From Polydactylus sextarius (lineage: Eukaryota; Chordata; Actinopteri; Polynemidae): a DNA stretch of 64,000 bases. The stretch covers positions 12,911,501 through 12,975,500 of the forward strand of contig CM028915.1 of the NCBI GenBank assembly GCA_016801845.1. The letters run 5' to 3'. Below are positions 12,301-27,500 of the stretch, piece after piece; position 1 is the first letter of the stretch, and each line of letters opens with the position of its first letter. Under the pieces are notes generated by a model that did no database searches, was not told the DNA's origin, and saw only the letters and a program-made list of their open reading frames with translations. The position numbers and the translations under genes are program-made.

Positions 12301-15300
12301 GACGAAGAAAGTCCTGTCTATACGTTTATCCTCCTTCTTCGTCGACAGCCAGCGCTCACACAGGAACATGTAAACCTCCTCTGTTTCCACATCCGTGACC
12401 TCCACCTGATCCAGGTACCAGTCGGCACCCACCATGGAGTTGTCATGACGAATACGAATCTTAAACACTTGCCCCAGGTCGACGGCCTCGATGGTGAACT
12501 TGTCTACCTGAGAGGCGGAGAAAACGCTTTACCTTTAGAGAGGAAAAGAAATATGACACAATTTATCACCACCAGCACCATCATTGCCACATACAGCTCC
12601 TCTCTCAAACTTGTTCTTGTTGCTCTCAGATTTGGCAAGTTTGCGCTCTCCTGTGTCTCCCAGGTCTCCGTAGATGGTGAGAAAAACATTGGCATCAGTC
12701 CCTGCTCCGTACATGTCACCTGTCCGTACAGACACCTTGTAAGTGTGAGCTGTGGTGAAAAAAAAAGATGAACACCATTAGCAAAATTAGAGAGATCTAA
12801 GAGATCTTAATCAATTGTTTATCTATTAAATACGAAGAAATTGTGAAAAAACGTCCATCATGATTTCCATGGGAGCGCAAGCAGATGTTTTTTTTAAATG
12901 TCTTACTCTGTCAAACTTGCAATTAAAACCCAAACATTTCTTCTTACAAAGACAGAAAACAGAGAAATGCAGTGAATCCTCACACCAGAATAGATGAAAC
13001 AAACAATAGCTGACAGTCTTCGCCTGGAGGTGATTTAATAATAAAAAGTTTTGGATTATTGGACTACTGCAGCTGTAAAACAACAAAATATTTAACTGAA
13101 ATATTGGCTTATTTTATCTTTTGTTAAGTAACTTGTAAATTAGGGAGTAACATGAATGAATTCCTCTTAACTATATCATGAAAGGATCATATTAAATAAC
13201 AAAAACCTCACATTTGTCCTTTACTTTCCTAGAATAAACACACTTGCTTGCATTCCACCACTGACATCAGGGTAAACCTACTTTCTAAAGCATCCTCCAC
13301 TTCCATTTCTGTGGTTTTTAGTGTCCCGTCCCTGAGGAGTTTCTGTGTGATGATGTCTGAGGGGACCAGCTCCCTCACAGTCTCGCCATCATCTTCAGAC
13401 TTCGCCAGCCAGCACTCGCATGGGAAAATAGTCGTCTCTGAACCCTGCAATTAAAACACAGACATGTCAACAAACTGGGCCCAGATGCGTCTATCTAACA
13501 CTGAGGTTAACAGGATCTGACTCTGAGAGACATGTGAGCCAAAAGGTGTTCCATTATTAATCGATTACTGATTAGATGAGGGCATTCTTAATGATGCACT
13601 TACTTATACAAGTGTAATCTCAAATGGATTTTTACTACCTTTCCTTTCTTCAGCTGTCGCCTGATCTCCACTCTGTCGAGGTGCCACCCCGGGTTGGTGC
13701 CCCTGTTGTCATGTCCGATCCTGATCTTCTCTATAACATCACCTACATCCTCCAACTGGGAAAAGAAGACAACCCGGTGTTTAGAGAGCTACAGCTACTG
13801 TCTGAAAAGATGCAAGCTCCAAATCCACACGCTCACCTCCACAATAAACATGTCCTCGGCTCCTCTCTCAAAGTACAGACGCCTCTCTCTCTTATTGACA
13901 CACAGGTGTTTCTGCTGCGTGCACACTCCTTTACGTCCGTACAAGGCTATAAACACATCTGAATCCGTCCCCGCACCAAATACATCACTGGTGTATATCT
14001 TTATCTCATAAGGAACAACTGAAAAAGATCATCAGGTGGCAGGTTTGTTTGGTTGACACATTCACAATGGAAACTAGAAAAATAAAGTTTAAATTTAGAG
14101 ATTTGAGTCACTTCTGTGTTATGCAAACAAGTTAAAAGAAATAAGACATATTTTGGGTACTCTGGGAACTCGGTGGCACCTAAACATAATAACAGTATGT
14201 AGGACTTTTACATTTTATTGGTATAGACACTTTGGGCATTTACATTTCACTCCTCCATAATGAAGAGATAACTACTATATTTTTATTTTATTTTTTGGGG
14301 CATTATTGCCTTTTATAAGAGACAGGAAACAGGGAGGAGAATGGGGGAAACACATGCATGAAAGCTTGACTCTGTCAGGATTCGAACCAGCGAACAGCTG
14401 CATGGCATATACACGCCAACGTGGTGCGTCATAATAATTCAGCTATCTAGCTTCACCTTTAGATAGACTTTTTATCACACTGCTTTTATCTGATGGTAAC
14501 AATAACATGACATATATGATATTAGGCAGACCTGATCTTATACTAAATTCTGCAATGTTGTAATTTCTTTGTGTAAAAGTTGTGTAGTGATTTGAAATAT
14601 TTAATTTCATATTGTGAGTTGAGAAGAAGTAGAGTCCTGTTGTGGTGGAGTTGGCTGCTAATGCCTCCACACTCCGAGCTATATAAAAACACTTTTATGG
14701 GAACGTGTCTTAATTAGTGTATTGCTACTTTCACTAATGAATTTGAGTACTTCTTTTCATTTTTTTTTTTTTTTGCTCACATGGCGTATAGAGTTCAGTC
14801 TGCAGCTCAGCGGGGTAAAGATCCCTCACTACCGCCCCGTCATCCTCTCCCTTATCCAACCAACGGCCACACGGAAAACGAAGCCTCTGACCCTGTGAAG
14901 GAGCATCAATCTCAACCCAGTCCAAGAACCAACCAGGCGAACCTCCTGAAAGTTGAAAAAACAGCCGTATGTTAATCAGTTTCATATAAAACACTTATTT
15001 TTAGTATCTAGAGACATTGCACACCCCCACCTGAGTTGTCGTGCCCGATACGAAGCTTCTCCAGGTCTCCTAAGTCCACCGCCTCCACGGTGAACTCATT
15101 AATCATTCCTCGCTCAAACTTGTTCTTGTAGTTTTTACAAGCCTTTAGATTGATGATCCCTGGGAGTGACATGGGTGTTTTAAATTCAGATTGGTCATTC
15201 AGTCATTTAGCAAAACAACATAAAGCTTGAGGCTGCCACAAAAATGCCACGATGTTGGTGATGGAGATATTCTCACCCGTGTCGTCATTTTCACCAAACA

Positions 15301-18300
15301 GGATGGCGAAGACGTTGGCGTCGGTACCTGCGTACTTCTTATCTCCAGTTTTTATCTTTATGGTATATGTTGTAGACATGGCTGTGAAATAAATTAAACA
15401 AGTTAGTACACTGATCCACTCCGTCTTCACACTAACACAGTACCAGTCCTTTCCTTTGCTGTCAGCTACACCTGCATGTTTCATCAGCACTTAGATAAAT
15501 ACTTGAACAGGGCTCCCTTTTATCTCTCATCTACTAAGACATGAACCAGCTTTGAATCCATGTTACATTTCTGCTCCAGGCCAAGCGTAGCGCCTGTCCC
15601 CTCATCATCGTCATCCTTCCTCATGAAGGCCTCGTCCACGGGCACCAGCTCTCTCGCTATCTGTCCATCATCCTCATCCACTGCAAGCCAGCGGTTACAA
15701 GGGAAATAGTACCTTCAGATTAAAAAAAAAAAGGCCTCAAATCAGCACTCAAAGATGCCATGTTTTATCCTTTACATCAATATAAGTTGCATGTTGGTTT
15801 CCCCTACGTTGTATCATCCTTTGTGTCCACAATCTCAACACGATCCAGGTACCAAGATGAATGAGTTTGGGTGTTGTCATGACGGATTCGAAGCTTCTTC
15901 AGAGGACCCAGATCAATAGCTGTCACCGTGAAAACATCCTCCTGCAAAATACAGCAAACGAAGATGCCGTTCTGTTACAGACAATACTTCTGAAAGTTTT
16001 ATTTGACAGTTCAAAGTTAGAAGAGTCAGGAAAATATAGAGCAGGAGAGAAACTGGTTATTACAACTGGTGGTTGACAAAGTATTGAGACACAGTCTAAC
16101 AACACAATACTCCTGTTACAAGTAAAAGTCCCATTTTCAACATTGTGTCCGAGTAATAGTGCCAAAGTCAAATTCTCAACAAAATATACTTCTAGTATCA
16201 AAATTAAGTATTCATCCTGTCGAATGGAGCCACATCATATTATACATCCTGAATTATAAATGTGTACTGTTGTAGTGGTGTAAGCAGCACAGTAGCTATA
16301 GCAGACCCTAATATTTTATCTATTTATTCTATTTTATTTATTTTTGTCTATTGTCTGAACAGTGGTCATTGATATTTTTAAAGTCCATAATGTTCAGCTT
16401 TTGTAATTGTTGAATATATTTGAATTTGATGAGAGTCTTTTAGTTAAAGGTGGTGTTTTTTTTGTTGTTGTTCTCAATTACATACATGATGCTAAATACA
16501 ACACCAGCCATAATTATGACTATTACAGAATCCAAACATCAGCAGAGCAGTTTTATTGGATTACATTTAATTGCAAAGGTGTACCTCATAAAGTGCATGA
16601 GTTATTGGTGACTAAAGCTGTCACATAAATGTTATGGAGTAAAAAAAGTACATGTTTTTTTTTCCCTCTCAGGGTATGACAATAGCATATCAAAGAAATA
16701 AACTGATTGTCCATGGACATGAAGCAGACATGACGTAGAGATGAATAATTCACAGGTCTCTATTAAGTAATGAGTAAAAGTAGGACAGGTTCAATGACAC
16801 AGAGGACTCCTCGGAGCTCCTCTCAGTCACAGCTGGCTCGCCTGCAGGAGAGCTTGTAATACTGCCAGACTTACACTCCCACCCACACCTCAGTGCAAGG
16901 CTCACGTTGCGCTGAAGTGCTTGAGTCTTTGACTAACCTATTGTTAATTTTCAACAGGAACTCCCTTTTAGGAAAGTGTGTAAAATTGTAAAACTCTAAA
17001 TTGAAAAAAAAAAAAAGGATTTATGTTTTTTTTAGTTTTTTTTTTAAATGTCAACTCAAGGCTCAATCAAACATTTCTATCACTATCAGTTGGGAAATGA
17101 CTCCATGGACACCTGTCTATTAATTTTACACATCAAAGCTAACGTAAGAATAATGATGTGAATCAAATAATGTCTTTCTCGTATTTCCCAAATTGACCTG
17201 TATAAAAGTCCCTAAAATCTATTTACTTTATTTTATCTTGTCTTATCTGATTTAAGAACTAGGGAGCAACACTTTGACCGACCCCGTCTTACCTGCCCAC
17301 GTTCAAATTTGTTGAGGTTGTCGGAGCTCTTCAGATAACGCTCTCCGGTGTCTCCGTTTTCCCCGTAAATATTAATGAAGACGTTGGCGTCGGTCCCTGC
17401 TCCCAGCATGTCGCCGGTGAAGACGCACACTTCATAGGTGTTGACTGTCAGAACAATAGAACGGAATGAATTACTAACACCTCTTTAACCTGTCACACAC
17501 TGTATGTCGGTTAAGAAACTGGGTCAAACCAAACCGTGCGTGTCCACATCAACAACACCTGAGTGTGAACTGAAAATAATTATTAAAAGATTTTAAAAAA
17601 TGGGGCAAATAATCAATTTTATCTGTGTGCATGAATTTAGTCCTGGTTGATTTCACAGGGTTTACCATCCTACTGTTGACAGAATTTCAATTACACCAGT
17701 TCAACAGCTCTATATGAAATCATTTGGTCACTAAAGCCAGGGAGCATATTATAGGTGCTACTTTGACTGAAACAGAATTACAAGATTCATTGTGGCTAAA
17801 CAATAATAATAAGACCATAGCTAAGAATATCTGCAGTAGTCACTGGAGATACAGTAAGATTTTACTTCTTTTTTTAAACAATTTAATGCAGATATATTGT
17901 CTTTTGCATAACTAAAACTGTTGTACTTGTGCAGTTTAATTCAAAGAATGTTTATGCAACAGTAAAGTTGCATAAAAAGGTAAACAAGTTATTCTTCTCT
18001 CATGAGGTTCAGTGAATAAATAGCAGCTGCACTGAGGTTTGGATGGTGTTTCATCTACTTTTGGGGTTAATAAATATAACCATGTTGCTACTTTAAATTT
18101 CTAATATTAGAAAACACCCAAATTACGGTTATGGTGCAGGGAGCGACTGGTTAAACAGCCGGCATGTCCTAATACCGACATATGCAGTATCAGCGAGCAG
18201 CCAAGTGCCCCGGTGTGTGACGTCTCTCTGGTAATTGCCACAGAGCTCGAGTGTCTGTTAAGCCTCAGGCTGCATACATGTGGAGGTTAATCAGAGCTCG

Positions 18301-18472
18301 TGGGGACATGCTTTCAGGACATTCTGCTACTCTCCCACATACAGACTCTAAACAGGATGTCACAGAGCTCAGATGAACCAATACGTCAGGTCAAGTGCAC
18401 AGTTCTACATTCAGAGAGGAGGGATACAATAAATACTGCAATTAAACTGTAGGATCTAAAACCATGTATGTC

Positions 18473-18536
<64 letters not shown>

Positions 18537-21500
18537 GGTATAGTGTGATAATTTGGAATAGTTTTTAAGTGTTTCTCAAAAAATATATGTAATATTTATG
18601 TTGACAGATGTAATTTCAATTTATTATCCAATCAGTTTTAAGTCACTAAGAAGAAGTTTGGCCAAAGCTTAAAGCTGAATCCATGCTTCCTCTGTTGATT
18701 ATTGACTGTCCTAATATGAGTTTATAAGATCATTACTGCCATCAACTGGCCTGGTGGTGCCATTGACCTATGGATGTGTAATGCACTTATCTGTGAACGA
18801 TGCTTTAAAACCATAAAAAGTGCACATCAACCGCAGGCTGAGTGTACTCTGTTTTCAAAACTCCTCTCTCTGAGGTCAAATATTACTCTTAGCCATAATT
18901 ATTCTGTACCCTCCAGCTCCTCTGTGTCCTCAGGCAGCAGCTCCACCACCAGCTCGCCATCCTCTTCTCCCTTGGCGAGCCAGCGCGAACAGGGGAAATG
19001 ATACGTCAGCACCACTTCTTTCATCTCCTCCCCTTCCTCTTCATCCTCATCTTCCTCATCTTTCTTCTTTTTCTTTTTCTTCTTCTTGTCCTCCTTTTTC
19101 TTCTCTTTGGGCACCAAGGCCATAATTAAACGTTTAACATCCACTGACTCCAGGAACCAGCCAGATCCGATCCCTGAGCCATCGTGACCGATGCGAATTT
19201 TGAAAATCTTCCCCACATCTTTGCCCACTATCTGAAAAATAATTGCAGTATTTCAATTTATAACGCTCAAGCTTAACTCTTTTTATTTGGTACTTGGATT
19301 AAACGACCGAAATATATTTTGGAGCCACTAAAAGTATGAAATTCAAATTTCTATACCTTGAATATTTCTGTGGTGTTCCTCTCATAGTTGTTAGATCTGC
19401 TTTCGAGCGTGATGATCTCCGTCTTCCCCTGGTCCCCGTAGATCTGGATGAACACTTTGGCATTGGTGCCAGCGAACATTTCATCTCCAGTCACCACTGT
19501 TACTTCATAGTTAATCACTGGATGCATATGCATGTACAGACACAGGAGAGAAAGATTTAGTTTTGAGATACAGGATCAATTACGATGCCTGAGCGTGTGA
19601 ATGTTGCCTACTTTGATCCATGTCCAGGATCTCGCTTGGGTAAATCTCCACCTCAGTTTTGCCGTCTGCCTCATCCTTGCTTAGCCAGCGGTGACTGGGG
19701 AACATGTACTGTTGTCCGTGGACTGGAACAGTGATCTGAACGCTGTCCAAGAACCAGCCGGCGCGCATGCCTTCGTTGGTGTGACCGATCATCAGGCGGT
19801 TGATCTGGAGTGAGAACAAATGGACGATACTATTTCTATTTCATGAATAAGCATCTATATTCAACATATAAATGTTTTTGCCTTCACTTTGTCACCTGTC
19901 CAATATCAAAGGTTTCCACTGTGAAGATGTCAATACGGCCCGTCTCAAAGTAGTTCCCTAGGTTGTTGGCAGAGACCACTAGCAACATCCTACTGGTGTC
20001 GCCTTTCTCTCCATAGAGTTTGACAAACACATTGGAGTCTGAGCTGCTCCCGGGGATGCTGCCTGTCTTTATTGCGATGTTATAGTCGATGTCTGACAGA
20101 AACACACACGCACAAATATAAGCTTTCAGCTTCAGAGTCAAATAATACAATTAGATCATTAACATTAGGACTTACTGTAAAGACGCTGACCATCTGACAA
20201 TGGCACTAACTCTCGTACAATCTGTCCATCATCTTCATTGCGGTCCAGCCACCTGAAAACCAGAGTCAATAAATAAACTCTCATCGTATCTGTTATACAC
20301 ACAGACAAACCTGTGGTTGTTTTTATTTGTATTTGCACCTGTTGCAGGGAAACTCAACAGCCTGGGACTCAGCCTGTCCCTCCTCTCTTACAATCACTTT
20401 ATCAAGAAACCAGCCGCAGCCTCCACCTTTACCGTCATGTCCGATCCTCACCCTGCGAACCTGCCCGATGGCTACTGCTTCAATTATGAATTCATCCATC
20501 TACAATGACAAACAACAGATAGATTTTTTTTGGTGCTACAGATACAATATAATGAATATTGCATTTCAAAAGGGGTTTTGTGTTAAAATTGTCTCCAAAC
20601 TGGCATCAACACCAGAAACACGCTACATTTGCAGCTATTTGGATTAATTTAAATAATCTGGATCAGTGATTGGCTCTAATGTGTTTAAGAGAAAATAATA
20701 TGTCTAATCCTTATTAATTGGATGAAGATTTGTCATTTTATTTTTTAAACTTAGAGCCAATATGTGTGAAAATAAAAAAATAAAAAAAATGATATGATGG
20801 AGAATGTTTTCTTCCTGCCGTTTCAGTCAAGTCTACAATATGTCTGAATGTACCCACATTTCCTTTCTCAAACTTGTTGATGTTGTTTTTGCAGTTGACC
20901 AGCTCCCGATCGCCGGTGTCTGCGTGTCCGTCTCCAATCAGATTGAGAAAAACTGATGCGTCTGTGCCACTGCCTCCAACATTTCCCGTGCAAACTGTCA
21001 CTCTGTATTTTATCACTGAAGAAAAAAAAAAAACCTCTTTCAATCGAGTTTTTTGGTATCTCTATTTGGCAAAGCAAACAGGACTTTTGGTTGCTCATGG
21101 TGCATACAGGTGCGTTTACATACATGGCAGCGATTCAGAGATCAGGTCTCCGGCAGCTGGCAGCTCTCTCACAACCTCGTTATCATCTTCATTAGTGTCC
21201 AGCCACCGTTCACAAGGAAACGTGTACTTTTCCTTTGTTAATGTCTTCATCAGTGTCGCCTAATAGGAAAAAAAAATACATCACTGTAAAGCATGTTTGA
21301 CATGATATGTAAGGTGTTGTCTGACTTTTTAAATACTGCTGAAATCCCTTTATATTCTCTGAAATCTTCCTCTTTCTTCATCGAAAGGGGAAAAACATAC
21401 CTTGGTTTTTATATGAAATATCTAATGCTAATATTGACATGACTGTAATGAACTAAAATATACTAAACTGTGTAGCCTGCCAACAAATATTCAAATAGTA

Positions 21501-24500
21501 TGTTTTAGATCAATATAAAATCACAAAAGAAAAAAAAAATATTGCTTATCATTTATAAATACATGTACAGATGTGATATAATATCAGAATCAAAAATACT
21601 TCCCATAAAATAAAACACACTAACACCAATATATAAACAAACTGGGTTGTCATTATCTAGGATATTCACCTTGCTGAGATGCCATCCCGCAAAAGGATTT
21701 CTCTTCTCGTGCCAGATACGGATTTTGGTCATTTTTCCTAAATCAGGTAGTTCAATCTGTTCACACGGAGATAAAATCTCTCATATCTCATTCTCCGGCT
21801 CGTTAATATTAATGTGTGCGGTATGTGGTGCATTATAAGATACTTACCATAAACCTGTCCACCTGTCCCTGTTCAAAATTGTCAGTTTTGTTGTCCAGCC
21901 TGATCTCATCTGACTTGCCCTTCTCTCCGTAAACCTGGATGGAGATATCCGCGTCTGTTCCTGCGTTGGGCAGATCTGATGTCCAGATCCACAGTGACCA
22001 CGGGTGCTCTGAGGAAAAACCAAGTCAACTTTGACACAGAAACAATATCACCATCATGACATGATTATTCGTGGGATTGTATATATACTGTTTATACAAT
22101 ATATATACACATGAGCCAGTTTGACTAGTTGTGCTATGTTCTACTCTTCTACAGTCATTGCAGCACACAGCTGCCAACTGTGAAAAAATGTTTTGAGTGG
22201 GCCATAATTATTTACAGCCAACTTACTTTTCTGTCTCCTCTGCCTCAGTGAGACCATCTCATAGAGTTCTCTCTCTATCAACCCGTCTCCCTCCTTGTCA
22301 TCGAGCCATTTACTGCACGGGAACGTCTGCTCAATCCCTGTGAATGGACAGTACACCACCACCTGCAGGAAAACATTACATAGATGAATTCACTATGTGT
22401 CTTCAGACAGTAGCATGGCGTCTGTGGTGCACGTATGTGTACACGCGTATGTGTTTCAGCATACTTTTTCACAGTACCACCCAGCGCTGACACCTCCGTT
22501 GTCGTGTCCGATGGTGACTCTGCTGATGGGACTGAGGAGAGCAGCAATCTCAACCTTAAAGATGTCCGTCAGGCCACGCTCAAACTTTCCTCCCTCCAGA
22601 AACACCTGGATCAAACATATCGGTAAAAAAATTAAAAGAAATGTTGGATCATCCACTATAAAACACAACACACCCAGTAAATTAGCACTCCAATTAATCT
22701 GCTCTTAGTAGTTGAAAGTGTTTGTTTTAGGTTTTTTTTTTTTTTTAAAGAAAACTCAGATTTCATGTTAAAACTGTTCAGAGAGCTTGTTCAGAAATGG
22801 GATCAAATTGCGGTAACATGTCAGTGAAATCATGGATCAGTCGATGATGGTTTTGTGGAGGAAAAAGAAAAAGAAAACATTCTCTTGAGTATTTACATAA
22901 AAAAGTCTTTGCTCACAGAGGCACAGAAAACAATGAAAGACCTAATCTATATCCTTCACTTTTTGTTTCATCCTTTATTTACAACGAGCAGCACATTCAT
23001 GCTTCCTTTGACTGATGATATTTGTTAAGCTTTAAAAAAATGTCAACATCAGCATTCTGGTTTTACTTTATTATATTATATTTTTTTTATCATTTTAGTT
23101 GCTTCCATTGGACTTTAACATTTCAAATTCAATGTTATCAAGCATTGACTATGTACTAGTTTCTTACATTTGCCTGTTTTTTTTTTTAAGTTGATTTGTG
23201 CTTAATAAGATACTTTGCAAAATAATGATCATTTAGTGCCAAAAAAGTCACCACAGGGAAACAGAAATTGTCTGAATTATAACTAGAACAAACATTTCAT
23301 TTAAGTTATAATGTTTACTGCAGTCAGTCGTCTTTGTTTTAAGTTAAGTGCAAGGTCTTTAACTACTCTGTTTCACACAGATAAAAAAAAAATAACTAAC
23401 TAACTGCTGCCACAGCTATTGTTCTTTAATTTAAGTACAGGTTGTCTACTCTGTTTCTCGTATACGGTATCTTCTCATTACCTTTCCACTGTTCCTCAAG
23501 CCTTTTGAGCCATGCATTACAATGTGGATTTTGGAGTTGGTCCCAGCACCTCGGATGTTTCCTGTCACAATCTGGACGTTGTACACAATACCTGCCGGGT
23601 ACGGTTACATGTCAGGTTATCAGAGGCTCTGGCAGTGGGTCACTATGGTTCATGACAACCATACTCCCTGAGCAGCTGAGCAGGAACTAGATCAACCAAA
23701 TCGAAACATTGGAGTCTGACCCAATTACTGATTGCACGGAAGACTTTGTAGCAGTCTGGAAAAAAAACACATTCTTCTTTTTGGCCTAAATAACAACAAA
23801 TTATCTTGGTGTTAGAAGTGTTGTTGTCTTACGTTCCTTTATGCAATAGTTGTCAGTGCAGGCAAGCGGATAATTATTTCAAAATGAGGCAAATAATTAG
23901 GAAGGAAGAGTCACACACTGAGCAAATTTTCATCAATTTTCATAATTTTCCATTATTGCATTCACTGGCATGAAAGACAATTACTATTTTCCAGCCTCAT
24001 AAATGTCTTCCTCACCTGTGGGCTGGTTCCCTCCAACCAAAGCATCCCTCTGGATCTTCCCATCATCTTCATCGATGGCAAACCAGCGATTTATTGGAAA
24101 TTCATACAACATTTTGTTTCCCAGATCATCCACAATTACCTGTATTTAAAAGAAAAAGAAAGAAAAAAATTTTAATCGGCTTCTGTTAAACATAATGATA
24201 TAGAAAGTAAAAATCTCAGGCAGACTTACAGATAAAATTAGATGTATGATAATATATTTGCTTTTATTTTTTACCATAAACCATATTTACAGTGTAAGTA
24301 AGTTCCAGGATATATGACTAAAGTTGTTTCAGCAACAATGACATCATCACAATTATCATCAATGTGATGGCAGCACAAACCACACGTCACTGTCGTCATG
24401 GCTGATCTTTGCTCTAAGTCTGCGTTGCGGTGGCCAACAAATCTACTGACTCGTCTGTCTGTTTGTTGTAAGGCAATCCCTTAATGGGGCCTGGTTTCCC

Positions 24501-24522
24501 TTTACACAGAGGGTAGAATGAC

Positions 24523-24576
<54 letters not shown>

Positions 24577-27500
24577 TCAGGTGTGTACACTGTATGTGTT
24601 GCAGGGGCAGGGACACCGGTCTCAGATGAGAATACTGAGAGGAAATAAGAGGCTCACATGTCTTAAGTACCTGTGTAGAGGCAGAACTGTGCAGAAGCGG
24701 GTAGAATAAGACTCTAAAGACGGGGGCTTTGTTTCAAGATAAGGTACAGAAAAACCTTTAAGCTATACATCATGTAATACACGTAAGTTAAGACGTCACT
24801 CTCCAATCGTCCGTGTCGAGAACCGATAAAGGGACATCTGCTTTGGAACATGTCTTAATGTCTAGGTTTCTGAAGAAACAGCGTTGTAGTTTCACCTTGT
24901 CGACAAACCATCCTGCTGAGGAGCCTCTGTTATTATGACCGACAGTGATCTTCCTCACTTTCCCCAAGTTTGGTGCCTCAATGGTGAATTTGTCCTCACT
25001 GCCTTGTTCAAAGTTATTTTTGTCATTGTCAAGTCGTTTTTCCCCTAAAAAAAAATAAATAAATAAAACATAATAAATAAACAAATTTGACACAACTATT
25101 TTATCACAGGTGTGGAAGTTATTTACCTGAGTCTCCAAGCTCCCCAAAGATGTTGATGAAGACATCTGCATCTGTTCCACTGCCTTTTATATCAGCAGTG
25201 AAAACACTGACTACATACTTATTATCTAGAATAAAAGAACCACAAGGGACAAACTTTAAAACAGTATGTCAGCATCATCCAACTGGTGAGTGGACTAAAT
25301 TAAAAATCAGTCAATTTCATTTGATAATTTTTATCAGGACTGTTCATACTGATTCATATATTTAACCACTCGTGGCAGTAGACAGGGATGTTGTAAATAC
25401 ATAAACCTGTAGGCTCATATCAGTGTCCACATACATTTGGGCATCTCCATGGGATCCATGCTGCCCAGCAGGTCTCTGACATAAAGTCCATCTCCCTCCA
25501 CTTTACTGAACCAGTTGTTACAAGCAAAGTAGAACCTCATGTGAGGCCGAATCACATCCGTCAGCACCACTCTGTCCAGGAACCAGCTGGCACTCAGGCC
25601 CGTGTTGTCATGTTCAATCCTGGAGCGACAGAAAAATAATAAATTATTCACAAGAAGAACAAAAGAAATGGGTCAAACAAAACTGTGTTCATACCTGACC
25701 TGTAATGAAATGTCTTGACGTACCTTATCTTTTTCAGCAGTCCAACATTGTGAGTTCTAATTCTGAACACATCTGTTTTGGCTCTTTCGAAGGCTGTGCG
25801 GCTCCTGAAACCATAAAGTGATAAACACAAACTCTTAACTATAAATTACAGGCAAAACAGTATTAAGCAAGTTAAGGAAAAATAAAACACATCCATGACA
25901 TCCATGCTGTTACACGACAAAACATAAAAACTTTTGACAAAATTATGCAGCAAATCACATCATGCAAACTCATCAAAAAGAAAGAGAAATAAATACCTCT
26001 TTTCTGTGCTGTTAAAGTGGAGGAAAAACACACATACATTTTAGTTCATTTTAGTTTAGTTGTGTGGTCTGACTGACACCAAGTTATACTTAAACTTGGT
26101 GTTAATTAAGCTCAATATTTGTTCTTTATTTGACTGAATTTGTTTTTGCTTCTACCTACCAAGTAAAAGACGTGATAAGTAACTAAGTAGTAAGACTTAC
26201 TTGCTTGCCAGGTGGATTTTGGGAGTGATGCCATAGTCTCCGAACAGAGTGACAAACACGTTTGCGTCAGTGCCTGCTCCTCTCTCATCTCCGGTGATGG
26301 TCACTACCTCATACACTGGTGTTGTACAAATGGAAGATAAGAATATGTTGCATTAAAAAGTGGATGTGTGGTCAGAAGCAGGGTGATGGATTATGAGACA
26401 AAGCATCCCTCAGTTACAGTTGTTTTTTTCTTTGTAGGTGACTGATTGATGGTCTAACAAGAAATGTTAACTCTGAAGTCAATTCAAATAGAAGAAGCTA
26501 CAGCTCTGTGTTTGTGTATATTTCAGTTTTTTTAGTTTTACACTTTGAATTTCTAACAACAATATCAAGAAAGTAAAACAGTTCTTTCGGCTCATTTTAG
26601 AGAAGATGTATACTGTTTGGATTTGGTTTCATTTGGCAGAAAACTATGCAGCAAAAGTAGATAATTTACATGAATGGAAATTGAGAATTGGAAATAGTTA
26701 ATGTAAAAATCATTAAATTATAATAAACAAACAATTTGTGTTGCAGAATTAAAGAAAGAGTCAATGTTTCATTTAAGATTAGTGAATCTTTTAATTGGGA
26801 GCCTGAAATGAGTCACACTGTGTAACGATGGGAGAGTGACAGGTGTCATATATCTGTAAGTTGAAGATCACATACTGACGATACATGGACACTACTTCAC
26901 TAAGTGTAATGTTACCATCCGTGAACATCAACCTAAAGTATGAGCACATTATCTCCGGAGCCACTCAGAATGAGGATTCACCTCTCCTCTTGAGTGTCAG
27001 GTGTCATTTCTCAAACAGAAGTTATTTTAAATTGTTCTCAATTTGACATCATAGTATTTCCATAAATAGTTCTTTAGTTGCATCAACTCCACAGTGTGAT
27101 TTTGTACATTTCACAGCTCGAGATAAAGAAACTTCATAATTACCTTTCTTTTTATGATACTCATCCTCATAGTTCTCTACTTTTTCTGGTTCATAATTGC
27201 GGAGCTCACTCTCATAGATCTCAACATAATTTTCAACCTTCTTCTTCTTTCCTTTTGTCTTCTTGTTGTCTTCATCACTATCCCCCTTCTCCGAACCTTT
27301 CTTCTTCTTGTCTTTCTTTTTCTTTTTCCCCTCCTCCTCCTCGTCCTCTTTCTCAGAGTCCTTTTTGGATTTTTTATCCTTTGCACCCATCTTGTCTTCA
27401 GCTGAAGACTTCTTCAAGCCTTTCCTTGTGGTCTCAATCACATCAGGGAGTTTTTCCTTTCTCTTTTTACTCTTGGAGTCATTGTTGTTATCTTCATATT

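Noticed and set aside
14330..14445. Functional tRNA gene suggested by GGATTCGAACC
   Set aside because: Only the T-arm-like block is recognisable; no full cloverleaf was found, so a SINE relic is more likely.
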